From: Paragyromitra xinjiangensis
Lineage: Eukaryota; Ascomycota; Pezizomycetes; Pezizales; Discinaceae
Length of the DNA stretch: 64,000 nt
Direction of reading: 5' to 3'
Assembly (NCBI GenBank): GCA_038503065.1
Contig: JBCAMK010000018.1
Location: 806,001-870,000, forward strand
The position numbers and the translations under genes were made by a program. How positions within the stretch are numbered: position 1 is the stretch's first letter; each line of letters opens with the position of its first letter. The notes beneath the pieces are model-generated. The model saw only the letters and a list, made by a program, of their open reading frames with translations. It searched no databases and was not told the origin of the DNA. Shown piece by piece: positions 35,263 to 45,730 of the stretch.

Positions 35263-35972
35263 CGACTATTTATATTAGCCTCGAAGTATCAAGTTACCCC
35301 GCTCTAGGCTCAAGTTTGCTTACCGTCCACTGCGGAGCCGGAGGCTCCTCTGGGCTTACTACCGTTTTGAAGATATTGGGCATCTTGAAACTGAAGATAT
35401 TGGGCATCTTGAAACAGTGGGATCGAGTTGAAAGGATATATAGTATCGTGAGCGTAGGGAGCTTGGAGAGAAGGTTGAAGAGGTTGGGGGAGAGCGAGGA
35501 GGGAGCTGAAGCTGAAGCGGAGGAGAAGCAGGATTTGTTTGCCCTGGCAGTGCCTATGAGGTCATATGTGAGATATCGATAGGCTCTGTGCGCAGGTCAA
35601 CCCTAACCCAGTGCCGAGTCGCCAAGCCTGCTCTCGCTTATGGATGCACATGCTCCTTTGGGTTTAGCCTACTCATAATTTCAACCTCATGTCAATAAGC
35701 TGCCCCCTAAACACGACTCGGAAGGAGCATCAACACCTCACGAGCAATAGCATCCTACCTTAGCGAGCACCAGCATCCTATCTCTTCTTAGCGAGTATCA
35801 GTATCCTACTTCCCTCCGCCATCGGTATCTCCCTTCCTCCACCAGTGTGATTTCTAGCGATCGCAGGAAGTCAATCAAATAGCAGCATCCTGAGCTTACA
35901 TCAAAACGAGCCTCAATATCCTACCCCTAGCATCTTACCACGCGACTGATACACGCAATCCTTCAACTATAA
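35263..35972. other. divergent promoter region between accessory genes and transposase
   Basis: About 710 bp. AGATATTGGGCATCTTGAAAC is duplicated at 35369-35412. From 35740 to 35930 there are many AGCATCCTA/AGTATCCTA motifs spaced irregularly, also scattered elsewhere in the element. These could be protein-binding sites, but no function is shown. Confidence 0.5.
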
Positions 35973-38900
35973 ATGGAGGATTCAAGAACTCGTTGCTCCT
36001 TGTGTCGCCGTACCTACAGCTCAGTGGTTTCTTTGCAGAAACATATAATGCTTATCCACCCCAACCAAGCCTCCCAGACATCCGGGCATGGAGGCTCTCA
36101 ATCCGAAGAGGATGGTGAAGGTAGGAGCACTGAAGGTGATCCATGGCGCAGACAGAACCCAGATAGCGACTGGGAAGATATTTGTTCCAGAAGAGGTGGA
36201 TCCTCTGATGGAAGCACCGGGAGTAGCAGCGAGGACGATGACGAGGATCCATCACCATCCGATGCAGAGGATCCGTCGCCATCCGAGGCAGAGGGAGTGG
36301 AAGTGGGTATGAAGAGCTTGCGGCAGTCTGGCTCTAGGGTCATTCAATTTGCCAGCGCAGCATGCTCTTTGGGGGATGTGGAGGACCATCAGGAGGTTGT
36401 CGAATTCCTTCTCTCAAACCCTTATACTCCATTTGAGACCTCTTTTGACTTTAAGCTCGCTCGATGGATGCTAGAAAGCGGGATAGCTAAGACCCGTATC
36501 AACGAGTATTTTAATCAGCAGCTTTGCACGCCTGCAGCAGACGCTCCTACAGCAGGATTTAGATCTGCCCATACGATGCACAGACTCCTTGACAGGATTG
36601 ATCCGGAATTAGGTCAGATCCAGTGGCAACGAGGGACTTGCGAAGTCATGGAAGGGACAAAAAAGAGGGTGGCATCCTATTACTTCAGATCAGTATTGGC
36701 TTGTATCCAATATTTGCTTAGGCAACCTGCATATGCAAAGGATGTGGTCTATCGCCCGGTTCGAGAATACAACGCTGGAGGGGAGAGAATGTACTCGGAG
36801 CTGCATACAGCAGACTGGTGGTGGCAAGTACAGGTTAGCTGCATCCCGCATCAGGATATCTATCATCCTTCTAATCTCATGGCTAGGGGGACTTGCCTGA
36901 CGGGGCTACAGTAATTCCAGTTATTTGCGCGTCGGATGGCACACATCTTACCAATTTTTCGGGCGATAAGAAGGCTTGGCCAGTCTACCTGACGATAGGC
37001 AATATCCTCTCCGAGGTTCGAAACAAGCCAACGAATATGGCTATAATCCTCGTAGCACTCCTCCCTATCCCCCCCAAATTTACTGGAGGCAGTTTGGCGG
37101 ATAGACTCCGTCGAGAAGCCAATAGAGAGATCCTTTATGAGGTATTGGACATCCTTTTCAAGGATATAAAAGAGGCTGGGCTGGCCGGAGTCAGATTGGC
37201 GTGTGGAGATGCTCAATATCGAATGTGCTACCCAATCCTTTGTGCTTGGATTGCTGACCACGCCGAGCACATCCAACTCCACAACCTACAGCAAAATGCG
37301 TGCCCAAAGTGCGAGGTCAGGCCGGATCAGCTTGGAGACCTAGTCAACAGCCCGAAGCGAAACGACAGAAAGTATCAGGAAGTGGCTCAATCCTTTGTGG
37401 ATACTGACAATCCTCAGAAGTTGGAGTATCTTGCTGAACGAGGGCTGAAAGCGCCATTCAACGTCTTTTGGGGGATGCCACACCTCCCTCGCGCTGGGGA
37501 CCTTCACAAGCCAGACCTCCTACATAATATATATCTCGGTATATTGAAGCATTTGATGGAGTGGATAGAGGGCTTCCTCGAGAAGCACAAGAGGCAGCAA
37601 GCATTTGATGAAGTTTGGATGTCGATACCCCCCTTCCCAGGCCTGACTAGGCCAACAAAAGCCTATCGAGAGGTTTCCCAGTGGCAGGGCAAGGAGATGC
37701 GCAACCTCGGTCGTATCCTTCTCGGAGCGTTTGCTGTTGCTCTCCTCAATCCGTCGTCGGATGAGGTATATCCTTTTAGACGAGCGATTCTCTGTGTCCG
37801 AAGCATTATCGATTTCCACCTTATGGCACAGTATCGCAGCCATACACCTGAAACCTTGCAATATATGGACCAATATCTCGCCGACTTCCATAAGCACAAA
37901 GATATCTTCCTCGAATTCAGAGCCTCGAAGAAGGCAGGCGCGAAGGCACGAGCAAAAGTCAAGCGCTTGAAGCTATCTCAGGATGCCCGCCCTCCTCCGA
38001 GTCATACAGGATCAAGGAAAAGGCGACTGCAGGATGCAGATAGGCTTGAGAGGAGGGAGCTACTCGTTGAAACGCAGTCGGAAGAGAGTCACTTCAACTT
38101 TCCCAAAATGCACCTCTTAACGCACTTCCGTGAGCATGTTGAGCAGTATGGAGGAATCCCCATGTTCTCTACCGAGGCAGGGGAGACAGCACATCGGCAA
38201 CAGATCAAGGAAGGATATCGAGCATCCAATAAAAACGACTCCACAAAGCAGATCCTGCGCTATTATGCACGTCGACACGCATTTGGTATGCGTATATTGA
38301 ACCTCCGAGCTCTTTCTAAGGATACCGAGCCTCTCAATTATGAGCTGCAGGATATCCTCAAACCCAGGCGGTCAGAAGTTCAACACACAGGAGATAGAGC
38401 ATCTCTTCGGCGATTGTGTGGCCGACAACCAAGGATCTGGACTCTCTATGATATCATCCGCCAAATCAACGTGCCGGACCTGCCGGAGCGAATACTATAC
38501 TACAGCAGTCAGAATCTAAACGACGAACGCCGGCTCCGGGAGGATACAGAGGCTCTTCTTACGTACCCAGCTGAGCTATTCTCACAACTTAGAGTCCCTG
38601 TGCCTAAGTTTCAGCATCCTGAGGAGTTTGAGCTTCATCGAGTGAGATGTACAGGAGGGCGAGCCTTTAGGGGTCAGGTTCCACGGAACGATTGGGTGTG
38701 GGTCCAGGTGGGAGATGAGAGCCAGTTTGGCGCACTCCGAGGTCGCCTTCCGGCCAAAGTGCTTTGCCTGTTTAAGATTCGGGATCCTCATATTCTGTAT
38801 ACGCATCGCCTTATCCTCGTGAGGATGCTGCGAGCCTATCCAGGCGGAGGTCAGATTACAGATATCCATGGGATGGTGAGAGTATCTACTAGGAAAGCAG

Positions 38901-39043
38901 ATGATCTATTCGTTGTGGGGATAAAGAACATCATGGGAGCAGCACATCTCATTCCAGAGCAGCCGGAGCTCTTGGAGGCTAATACTAGATGGCTCGTCAA
39001 CAACCGGATCAGCCTCGCAACGTTTAATGAGATCTATGCCTAG
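35973..39043 (+). CDS. Plavaka-type transposase with N-terminal C2H2 finger
   Basis: Exon 1 35973-36833 and exon 2 36887-39043, joined by a 53-nt GT-AG intron, encode 1005 aa. The N-terminus holds a C2H2 finger (C-x2-C-x12-H-x4-H, residues about 8-30), then an acidic Ser/Asp-rich linker. The junction reads WWWQVQ then GDLPDGATVIPVI and runs into ICASDGTHLTNFSGDKKAWP, VYLTIGNI and later CPKCEVRPDQLGDL, the signature blocks I associate with Plavaka transposases, which belong to the CMC/CACTA DDE group. DLLHNIYLGILKHLMEWIEG is the typical D-x-LH block. The MHLLTHFREHVEQYGG and TEAGETAHR segments correspond to the C-terminal catalytic region. No stop or frameshift is seen. Plavaka elements are best known from basidiomycetes; finding one with accessory genes here is notable. 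Confidence 0.88.
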
Positions 39044-39170
39044 GAGAATTAAGATACTGGGCATCCTAGCGACATGAGAGGGATGAGGACTACCGAATCA
39101 TCAACCTGAGTAGGTTGGAGATATCATAGCTATTTTAAGGTTATGGAGTATGTTTTGAAGGCTCGGGAGG
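39044..39170. terminator. transposase 3' flank
   Basis: Short AT-rich stretch after the transposase stop, before the tandem repeats. Polyadenylation is expected here but no strong signal is visible. Confidence 0.3.
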
Positions 39171-39175
39171 GATGG

Positions 39176-39670
39176 CCAATATCCTCGTGGCGGGGTGGAA
39201 GTCAGGAGCGAGAGGTACATGGAGTATGTACTGGAGGCTTTGGAGGGATAGAAAGTGAGCGTAGGATAGCCAATATCCTCGTGGCGGGGTGGAAGTCAGG
39301 AGCGAGAGGTACATGGAGTATGTACTGGAGGCTTTGGAGGGATAGAAAGTGAGCGTAGGATAGCCAATATCCTCGTGGCGGGGTGGAAGTCAGGAGCGAG
39401 AGGTACATGGAGTATGTACTGGAGGCTTTGGAGGGATAGAAAGTGAGCGTAGGATAGCCAATATCCTCGTGGCGGGGTGGAAGTCAGGAGTGAGAAGTAC
39501 TGGAGGCACGGAAGTGAGTGTAGGATAGCTAATATCGTCGCTGCGGGTGGATATGAAGTATGTACTGGAGGCACGGAAGTGAGTGTAGGATAGCCAATAT
39601 CATTGCGGCAGGTGGATATGAAGTATGTACTGGAGGCACGGAAGTGAGTGTAGGATAGCCAATATCATTG
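39176..39670. repeat. 94-bp tandem repeats (four copies) passing into 65-bp repeats
   Basis: CCAATATCCTCGTGGCGGGG starts at 39176, 39270, 39364 and 39458, giving a period of exactly 94 bp with near identity. The unit includes GTACATGGAGTATGTACTGG. Copies then shorten to a 65-bp period (about 39529, 39594, 39659). It lies in the right subterminal part of the transposon. Confidence 0.92.
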
Positions 39671-39679
39671 CGGCGGGAG

Positions 39680-39870
39680 AGAAGTCAGAAGGCTTGTAGG
39701 CAGTCAATCTATAAGGGATACAGATATGTTATAAAGGATTTGGAGAGAATAGAAAGTAGGCAGAGGATCGAAGCTGGAGGGCTTGTAGGCAGTCAATTTA
39801 TAGAGGATACGGGGTATGCTATAGAAGATTCGAAGACAATAGAAAGTAGGCGAAGGATGATCAGTATCCT
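39680..39870. repeat. two diverged tandem copies of about 95-100 bp
   Basis: GGCTTGTAGGCAGTCAAT occurs near 39691 and 39780, each followed by a (G)GATAC...TATG...ATAGAAAGTAGGC block. Confidence 0.75.
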
Positions 39871-40211
39871 GCAAGGACTCTGAGGGGTCGAATAAATAGG
39901 ACCAATAAAGATCCATTTACCACATCTAGAGCTGCAATTAGTAAGCGCACTTACCCCAATCATTCAGTGATGATTAGCATTATCCTCCCGGGGATAGGCA
40001 GAGAATGAAGGGCGCTCCAGGAGCGAATAGTTGGCAAAGAGGGACGGCAAGCTCCTCCACGAGGAAACATCGAGTCGGGGAGTGGCAAAATCCTCCAGGA
40101 GGATTGCTGCTATCCTCCATAGCGCCTGGAGGTTAGGAAGGTCAGGGAGAAAATGTGCTCCCGGGGAGACACAGCTAATCTCCAGGAGCGGTAATTATTT
40201 TTGCTGATGAT

Positions 40212-41294
40212 CTTGCTTCCGCTGTTGATCCAACTGCCTCTGAATCAATTCCCAAACACCCTCCTGAGCAGCCTCTGAATTGACTCCTGAATTGACTCCA
40301 AATTGGCTGTTTCTGAGCCTCCCAATCCTGCTGAATTGACTGCCGAATTGACTGCTGAATAGGCAACGAGTTAGCTGACATCAGCAAAAAGCCGGGTCTG
40401 CGTCCAGTCGCGCCCAGTGCCATAGGCGCACTGGGCGCACTGGGCTCGGATTTTTTTAGGCACTGCTCTAGGCGTACTGACTAGTATGGCGTACGTGTGG
40501 GCGCACTGGATGTAGGACCTGCCTCGTTCACGCCCAGGCGCAGGCCTGGAAAATCCGAGCCTGATATACTGAACGTACAGCCTCCCATGGGCGGCATTGG
40601 GCACATTGGACGTACGATGTCACGCTGCTTGTCACGCTGCTTTGTATGGCACTAATAGTCTATTCTGCTCTATGTACATGTAGGACGCAATTCCACCCAT
40701 TATCTTGCTTCTGCTGTTGATCCAACTGCCTCTGAATCGGCTGCTTGCCTGCCTCCGAATCAACTCCCGAACAGCCTCCTGAGCAGCCTCTGAATTGACT
40801 CCTGAATAGACTCCGAATCCACAGCTGAATTGACCACTGAATTGACTGCTGAATTGACTCCGAATTGGCTGTTTTTGAGCCTCCAAATCCTGCTGAATTG
40901 ACTGCCGAATTGACTGCTGAATAGGTTCCTGAATAGACTCCGAATTGACTGCTGAATTGACTGCTGAATTGACTGCTGAATAGACTGCTGAATAGACTCC
41001 GAATTGACTGCTGAATAGACTCCCGAATAGACTCCGAATTGGCTGTTTCTAAGCCTTCGAATCCACTGCTGAATTGACTCCTGAATAGACTCCGAATCCC
41101 GTGCTTTCCTGCCTCCGAATAGGCTGTTTCCGAGCCTCCGAATCCACTGCCGAATTGACTCCTGAATTGACTCCAAATTGGCTGTTTCTAAGCCTCCGAA
41201 TCCTGCTGAATTGACTCCCGAATTGACTGCTGAATAGACTCCGAATTGACTGCTGAATAGGCTCCGAATTGACTGCTGAATTGACTGCTGAATA
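40212..41294. repeat. 12-bp minisatellite array (TGACTGCTGAAT family) with an embedded repeat unit
   Basis: Long runs of TGACTGCTGAAT and variants (AGACTCCGAAT, TGACTCCTGAAT), period 12 bp. On the minus strand it gives a repeating S-I-Q-Q/E peptide, which looks like a by-product of the period rather than a gene. The dispersed repeat copy 2 (40379-40703) is embedded in the array. CTTGCTTC(C/T)GCTGTTGATC follows both repeat copies (40212 and 40704). Confidence 0.85.
40379..40703 (+). repeat. dispersed repeat unit, copy 2 (unoccupied)
   Basis: Starts CATCAGCAAAAAGCC and ends CCACCCATTAT. It is the paralogue of 30072-30411. Because it is uninterrupted, it serves as the empty-site reference for the Plavaka insertion. 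It carries the GCCCAGTGCC and GCGCACTGGG motifs seen near other CATCAGCAAAAA ends. Confidence 0.85.
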
Positions 41295-41340
41295 CATCAG
41301 CAAAAAATTGAAATGTCGCCCAATGCATCAGACGCCTTGG
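41295..41340 (+). other. left end of a further CATCAGCAAAAA element
   Basis: CATCAGCAAAAAATTGAAATG followed by TCGCCCAATGC closely resembles the start of the complete MITE at 60250. No matching right terminus (TTTTTGCTGATG) is visible downstream, so the element is truncated or its far end has decayed. Confidence 0.65.
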
Positions 41341-41801
41341 GTGGTCGGGGTGGAATATAGCCCACCCTCAGGTTGTAAACTTCGCTCTTTGCGCCTGGAG
41401 GCGACCTTTGGGAGGCCGTCAGTCCTGCTGACCCCTTTCGCAACTATTGTGGTAGCTCAGCCTCTGGAAGGCTCCGCTTTGACATCGTTTCTCCCGGAGA
41501 TCCTGACGACCTCCTACAGTCCGGACGCATCCTTTCCAGATTTGATGTTTTGGGGATTATGGATGCTCATGATCGTGTAGCCTTATCTTTAGGAGGCTTA
41601 TATTCAGGCGTTTGGTAAAATGGCTATATATTCCTTGAAACGCTCTAGTCTATTGCTCTATTACAAATATCTCTAGCTGCCTCTCCTCCTTCCGCTCACC
41701 TCACCTCTCGCTTCCCTTCCCTATCCTTCCTCTCGCTCAACCCTCCCCCTAACACCTTTCCAATACTTCATGCCAGCTCATGTGAGGTCGTTGGCAAGCT
41801 C
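41341..41801. other. non-coding stretch
   Basis: CT-rich between 41680 and 41760. No gene recognised. Confidence 0.35.
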
Positions 41802-42140
41802 CTAGCTGCCGTTTCCCTCCGAGGCAGGGATTGCCGCCAGGATGGCAGCCACTTCTTCAATTGGGTCACTAGGGATTGGGCCAGAGCCTGACTGCCGAGC
41901 CCGCCGAGCATACGGCTGCTGGAGGGCCGTCAACAAGCTCCTTTTCCGCAGCTCTAGTGTTGCTTTTAGTCGTTCTTGATCTCCACGGAAGGCATTCTGC
42001 GACTCGATATCTGGGCCAACATGCCCCTTCGCTCGCTAATACTGTTAGCTAGTATCACGCCGTCAGGGGGAGATACCATACAGGCTCATTGATCTGGCGG
42101 CAGATATCATTTAGTAACATTTCCCGAATCTCGAAATGCA
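41802..42140 (-). pseudogene. C-terminal coding fragment truncated by a LINE
   Basis: Reading the minus strand, an exon ending ILHFEIREMLLNDICRQINE (to 42082) splices over a 46-nt GT-AG intron with a GCTAAC branch point to KGHVGPDIESQNAFRGDQER and continues to a stop at 41802. Its upstream part is cut off by the LINE 3' tail at about 42145. The family is not recognised. Confidence 0.4.
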
Positions 42141-42144
42141 AGAT

Positions 42145-44462
42145 CTGTATTGTTATTTATTTATTTATTATTATTTATTTATTGTTCATACTCGCATGCA
42201 TCTGAAACGGATATGGCGTACAGCAGAAGAAAACCCAACAGGAACATAAAAGAAAACAAAACAAAACTAACTAATCCTCCGCCAGTTCCAACTCAGCCTC
42301 TTCTAGGCTCATCGTCAATGAATGTGTTAATACCCCGATCTAGTGACTCCCTCTCACAGTGTCAAGACTACCCTGGGCATTCTTCTCTCACCATCACATG
42401 TTTTGTGCCTATAGCACTCCCTCCACTAAGCCCGAAGGCCCATGAGGGCTGGATAAATCAATACAGGTAGGGGGAAACTTTAAAGTACCATGCGATCCTG
42501 ACGTTCGCTAGCCTTAAGTCTAGCTTCAGTGAGTTTGAGGCAACCAGAAAAGTTACCACGATGCTGTTCATCACAGTTCTTGCAACGGATGATAGTATGG
42601 AGGCAAGGAGCTCCCTTGATGGTGCAAGAGGAGGTTGCGCAGGAGTGGGAGGATGCTGTATGAGGCCCAGCACAGATGTTGCAGTAAGGGGTTTTGCTGG
42701 TACAGCGTTGTTGTGGATGGCCAAAGGCCAGACAGGTTGTGCATTGGGTATCTGGTCCGAAGCGAAGGTATTTGGTGACTTTATGGCGAAGTCCAAAGAG
42801 TGAGAGCCCTCTTTCAAGGGCAGTGGTGGCAGGTTGTTTCCCCACAATGGTCAAAACCATGGAGGAGGCCTGCTTTCCCTCTCTCTGCTCAGGCCTAGTG
42901 AGCCAGCGAGGGTCGCGGAGTAGGGTGGTGCCTGGGTTGAACTGCTCAACCTCAGATCTGATCTGCTGGAATCCCTCTTCGCCAGAGGGGATGGAGGTGG
43001 GGACATTGTGCACAACAACTTGGGTAAGGATGGCTTCCTTTTCCATGCTGGTGGCATTGGGGATGGTGTTGCGAACTACTTCTTCAAGCTTTTGTCTCTG
43101 CTTGAGAAGGGAGTCGGAGGTGGTGGAAGTGACAGCAATGAGCTGCACATGGTGTGCTGGTGTGAATCGCACCTCTGCAATCAATGGCTTGTCTAGGGCA
43201 GCATTGACTGCATTGCGAATGAGGAGTGGGGTGATATCATCAGGAATGGGTAGACCATTCCTGGTGATGATTAGGGTACGGTCGCGTTTTGGGGGGTTTG
43301 CTGGTGGTTTGGTAGGCTTGGAGGCCTTGCTGGCGGGTCTAGGAGCCCTTTTAGAGGCAACCTGAGCCCAGGAGGTGGTGGCTGGCAGGGGAGCAGCTGC
43401 TAGAGGTAGGGGGAGGTTAGCAGAAGTCAGAATGGTTGTAAGCGTCCGTTTCTGTTCCAAGTCTGCGACCTTGGAGGTGAGGGTAGCCACCTTTTCCACT
43501 AGAGCTGGGTCATTGTGGAAGGTAGGGGCTGGTGGGGGTGTGAGGATAGCTTTTTCAAGCTGCTTGACGCGTTTTGTGAGTGCTTTGATGAGCCTGTTCT
43601 GCTCATCCATCACTGCAAAGAGGGAGGGGTTGTAGTTCTCCCCAGTACCAATGGCACCAAGGCAATCTAGGTTGCTGTTGGAGTCATCCATCTGGATGAC
43701 TGGAGGTAGGGTGGTGGAGAAGGTGAGGGGTCCCTCAGTGTCCGTCATGTCAGAGTCAGACTCTTCCAGGAGGACAGAGCCACTCTCTGTGGGCTCTGTG
43801 GCAGGCAGGGAGGCATAGTGAGGTAGGGGGACTGCTGGGCGAAGTGGCAGGGCTTGGGTAGGTGTTTGCTCTGGGTCTCCATGAAGCAAAGGTGAAAAAC
43901 GGGTGTTTGGGGGTGTTGTAGGGGCGCCAAACGGCGTTTGGAGCGAGTTTTGAGGTGAACTAGTCACAGAAGAGGGAGACCTGAAGCCTCTGCCTCTCCC
44001 TCTGCCTCTAGACGAAGAGGAAGACATAGAGAAGGATCCTGAACCGACAGGAGGAGGTGGGGTGTGTAGGGGGGGTGGTGCTGGGCCCTGGAGGGGGTCC
44101 CTGGCGGAGGGGGGTGGGAAATCGAGCAGAACTTCTGCAGTTCTGGTCGGATCCGAACGAACGAGAGGGCGATCGAACGGGCGCGCTGAGGCGGTTCCAA
44201 AAAGCCCGGGGTCGAGCTAATCGGACGAAAACTGGTGGAGTTATGACAAAATGCAGATTGCCAAAGTTTGGTGAGGTTTTTGTTGTTGGGGGGGAAAAGA
44301 GGGGTAAAACAGCGAATTCGACAACAACTTTTGCAAATCCGGAGCAAACCAGACGTACAATAGCAGGATCGAACGGGGGCAGCGAGGCGAGTCCGAATAA
44401 TCAAAAAGTAGAGCAATCGGAGTAAAACTGGTGGAGTTGTGACCAAAAAGTCACTTTGGCGT
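42145..44462 (-). mobile_element. LINE (Tad/I-like) with ORF1 but no ORF2
   Basis: Runs from a 5' region near 44462 to a 3' end marked by an (AAATA)n tail (seen as TTATTTATTTATTTATT at 42150-42184). ORF1 is complete, but only about 300 bp separates its stop from the tail, so ORF2 (about 3.7 kb in relatives) is missing. The 5' region holds two tandem monomers of about 165 bp sharing AAAACTGGTGGAGTT(A/G)TGAC. It is a non-autonomous or internally deleted copy. Confidence 0.75.
42480..44027 (-). CDS. LINE ORF1 protein with three zinc knuckles
   Basis: 515-aa nucleic-acid-binding Gag-like protein. A Ser/Arg/Gly N-terminus and a coiled-coil-like segment (LIKALTKRVKQLEKAI, about residues 145-165) come first. 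A central RNA-binding region follows, then C-terminal CCHC knuckles CTTCLAFGHPQQRC, CNICAGPHTASSHSC and CKNCDEQHRGNFSGC. It is intact and diverged from the ORF1 proteins at 49620-51059 and 57534-58949, so it represents a second LINE family. Confidence 0.85.
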   Translation of the reverse strand: MSSSSSRGRGRGRGFRSPSSVTSSPQNSLQTPFGAPTTPPNTRFSPLLHGDPEQTPTQALPLRPAVPLPHYASLPATEPTESGSVLLEESDSDMTDTEGPLTFSTTLPPVIQMDDSNSNLDCLGAIGTGENYNPSLFAVMDEQNRLIKALTKRVKQLEKAILTPPPAPTFHNDPALVEKVATLTSKVADLEQKRTLTTILTSANLPLPLAAAPLPATTSWAQVASKRAPRPASKASKPTKPPANPPKRDRTLIITRNGLPIPDDITPLLIRNAVNAALDKPLIAEVRFTPAHHVQLIAVTSTTSDSLLKQRQKLEEVVRNTIPNATSMEKEAILTQVVVHNVPTSIPSGEEGFQQIRSEVEQFNPGTTLLRDPRWLTRPEQREGKQASSMVLTIVGKQPATTALERGLSLFGLRHKVTKYLRFGPDTQCTTCLAFGHPQQRCTSKTPYCNICAGPHTASSHSCATSSCTIKGAPCLHTIIRCKNCDEQHRGNFSGCLKLTEARLKASERQDRMVL

Positions 44463-45023
44463 TGTTGTTGTCGGTTCTTCGCCAGGTGCTGTTGTGGCCT
44501 TGCTGGCACAGGTTTCTTGTGCTTTGTTGTTGGAGTTGGAAGGTTTGCTGGTGTTTGTGGTGGGAGGTTTGTTGTTCGCGGCAGGGGTGTTGGCTTTTGC
44601 ACTTTGGTTGGTTTGGAGATGTAGAAGCCTGGCGTCTAGTGAGCGTACAGTGTTTTGGAGGGAGATGTTTTGGGCTTTGATTTCAGCAAGTTTGGAGGTG
44701 GTGTTGGTGTTCTGAATGTTGTTGAATTTGATTTGTGCTAGGAGAGTGTCCATTTGTCTTTCAAATTCGTCTTTCATTGAATTGAATTGGCTCTGGATGA
44801 ACCAGGCAAGATAGTTGGTGGAGGTGGAGTTGGTCATGTTTGCCATTTCTTCGGCGGGGATTTGGGTGAAATTGAGGTTGGAATTAAATTCCTGACCTCC
44901 GACGCTTTCATCATCGTCATGTTCACTAGAGGAGCTGCTGTGGTTGGAGGCAGGTTTGTCTTCCATTGGAAGGTCTGCGGGGTCGAAAGCAGAGAGGGCA
45001 GTACTGCCTTCAGGTGCAGACAT
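44463..45023 (-). pseudogene. truncated LINE ORF1 (N-terminal part)
   Basis: Starts MSAPEGSTALSAFDPADLPM and follows the full ORF1 at 49620-51059 almost exactly to KATTAPGE, after which the homology ends. The zinc knuckles are lost. Confidence 0.85.
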
Positions 45024-45730
45024 GTTGGAAGTTCGGGTGAGGTGGGGGGAAAGGTGACTGGAGGTGCGTTTGCGCCCAGCAAGGGGTGTGGGTGTGATGG
45101 GTGCCCAAACAAGTCGGACAGGAGTTGCAGGTGGTGATGGCGATACTCTGGGAGGAGTATTGGGAGCCAGGTTGATGGGGGAGCGATGGGAGTGATGAGT
45201 TCCCAGAAGCGAGATGGGGTGTGATGATAAACGAGGCCAAAGAGATAGAGACTTTTTGGTTTCGTGAGATTCTGGGAGAGGTGGTTTGTGGTGTTGAGTT
45301 TGCGGTCGGAGATGATGGAAGGAAAAGTAGAAGCGAGGTGGGCGGTCGCTTATTATATACTGCCTCTAGTATGTGGAGTAGATTAGGGCCCCGGACTGAT
45401 GGGACTGTAGGAGCCAAAAGAGAAATTCGGGCGAGACAACTGGCGTTGGCGAAGTAGCGGACCAAACAAGTCGGACAGGAGTTGCAGGTGGTGATGGCGA
45501 TACTCTGGGAGGAGTATTGGGAGCCAGGTTGATGGAGGAGCGATGGGAGTGATGAGTTCCCAGATGCGGAGTGGGGTGTGATGATAAACGATGCCAGAGA
45601 GATAAAGACTTTTGGTATCGTGGGCTTCTGAGAGAGGTGGTTTGTGGTGTTGAGTTTGCGGTCGGAGGTGATGAAGGAAGAGTGGAAGTGAGGTGGGCGG
45701 TCGTGTGTTATATACTGCCTCTAGTGTTTT
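44463..45730 (-). mobile_element. 5' fragment of a LINE
   Basis: Nearly identical to the 5' end of the full-length LINE (the region ending at 51447), covering the 5' UTR and the first part of ORF1. It stops abruptly near 44463, where the other LINE begins. The 5' UTR contains two tandem units of about 260 bp (about 45111-45371 and 45468-45729), each beginning AAACAAGTCGGACAGGAGTT and ending TATACTGCCTCTAGT. Confidence 0.78.

Larger units (their letters stand above)
30412..40209 (+). mobile_element. Plavaka-type (CMC/CACTA superfamily) DNA transposon, apparently complete, 9.8 kb
   Basis: Left end CATCAGCAAAAACAATT and right end complement CATCAGCAAAAATAATT form the terminal inverted repeats. 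AT is duplicated on both sides (30410-30411 and 40210-40211). The paralogous site CCATTAT|CTTGCTTCTGCTG at 40697-40714 shows the unoccupied target. The palindrome CTCCAGGAG recurs near both ends (about 30440-30600 and 40010-40195), as expected of subterminal transposase-binding repeats. The element carries a plus-strand transposase (35973-39043) and two minus-strand genes (31432-33437, 33897-35262), plus several tandem-repeat blocks. All three genes have open frames across predicted introns, so it may be recent and potentially active. Confidence 0.88.

Noticed and set aside
39176..39670. regularly spaced repeats considered as a CRISPR array
   Set aside because: The whole 94-bp unit is repeated with no variable spacers, in a eukaryotic transposon.
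40760..41303. minus-strand frames with repeating S-I-Q-Q/E
   Set aside because: By-product of a 12-bp minisatellite; all frames divisible by three stay open.
42561..43365. plus-strand frames opposite the LINE ORF1
   Set aside because: Antisense shadows of an ORF with clear zinc knuckles on the other strand.
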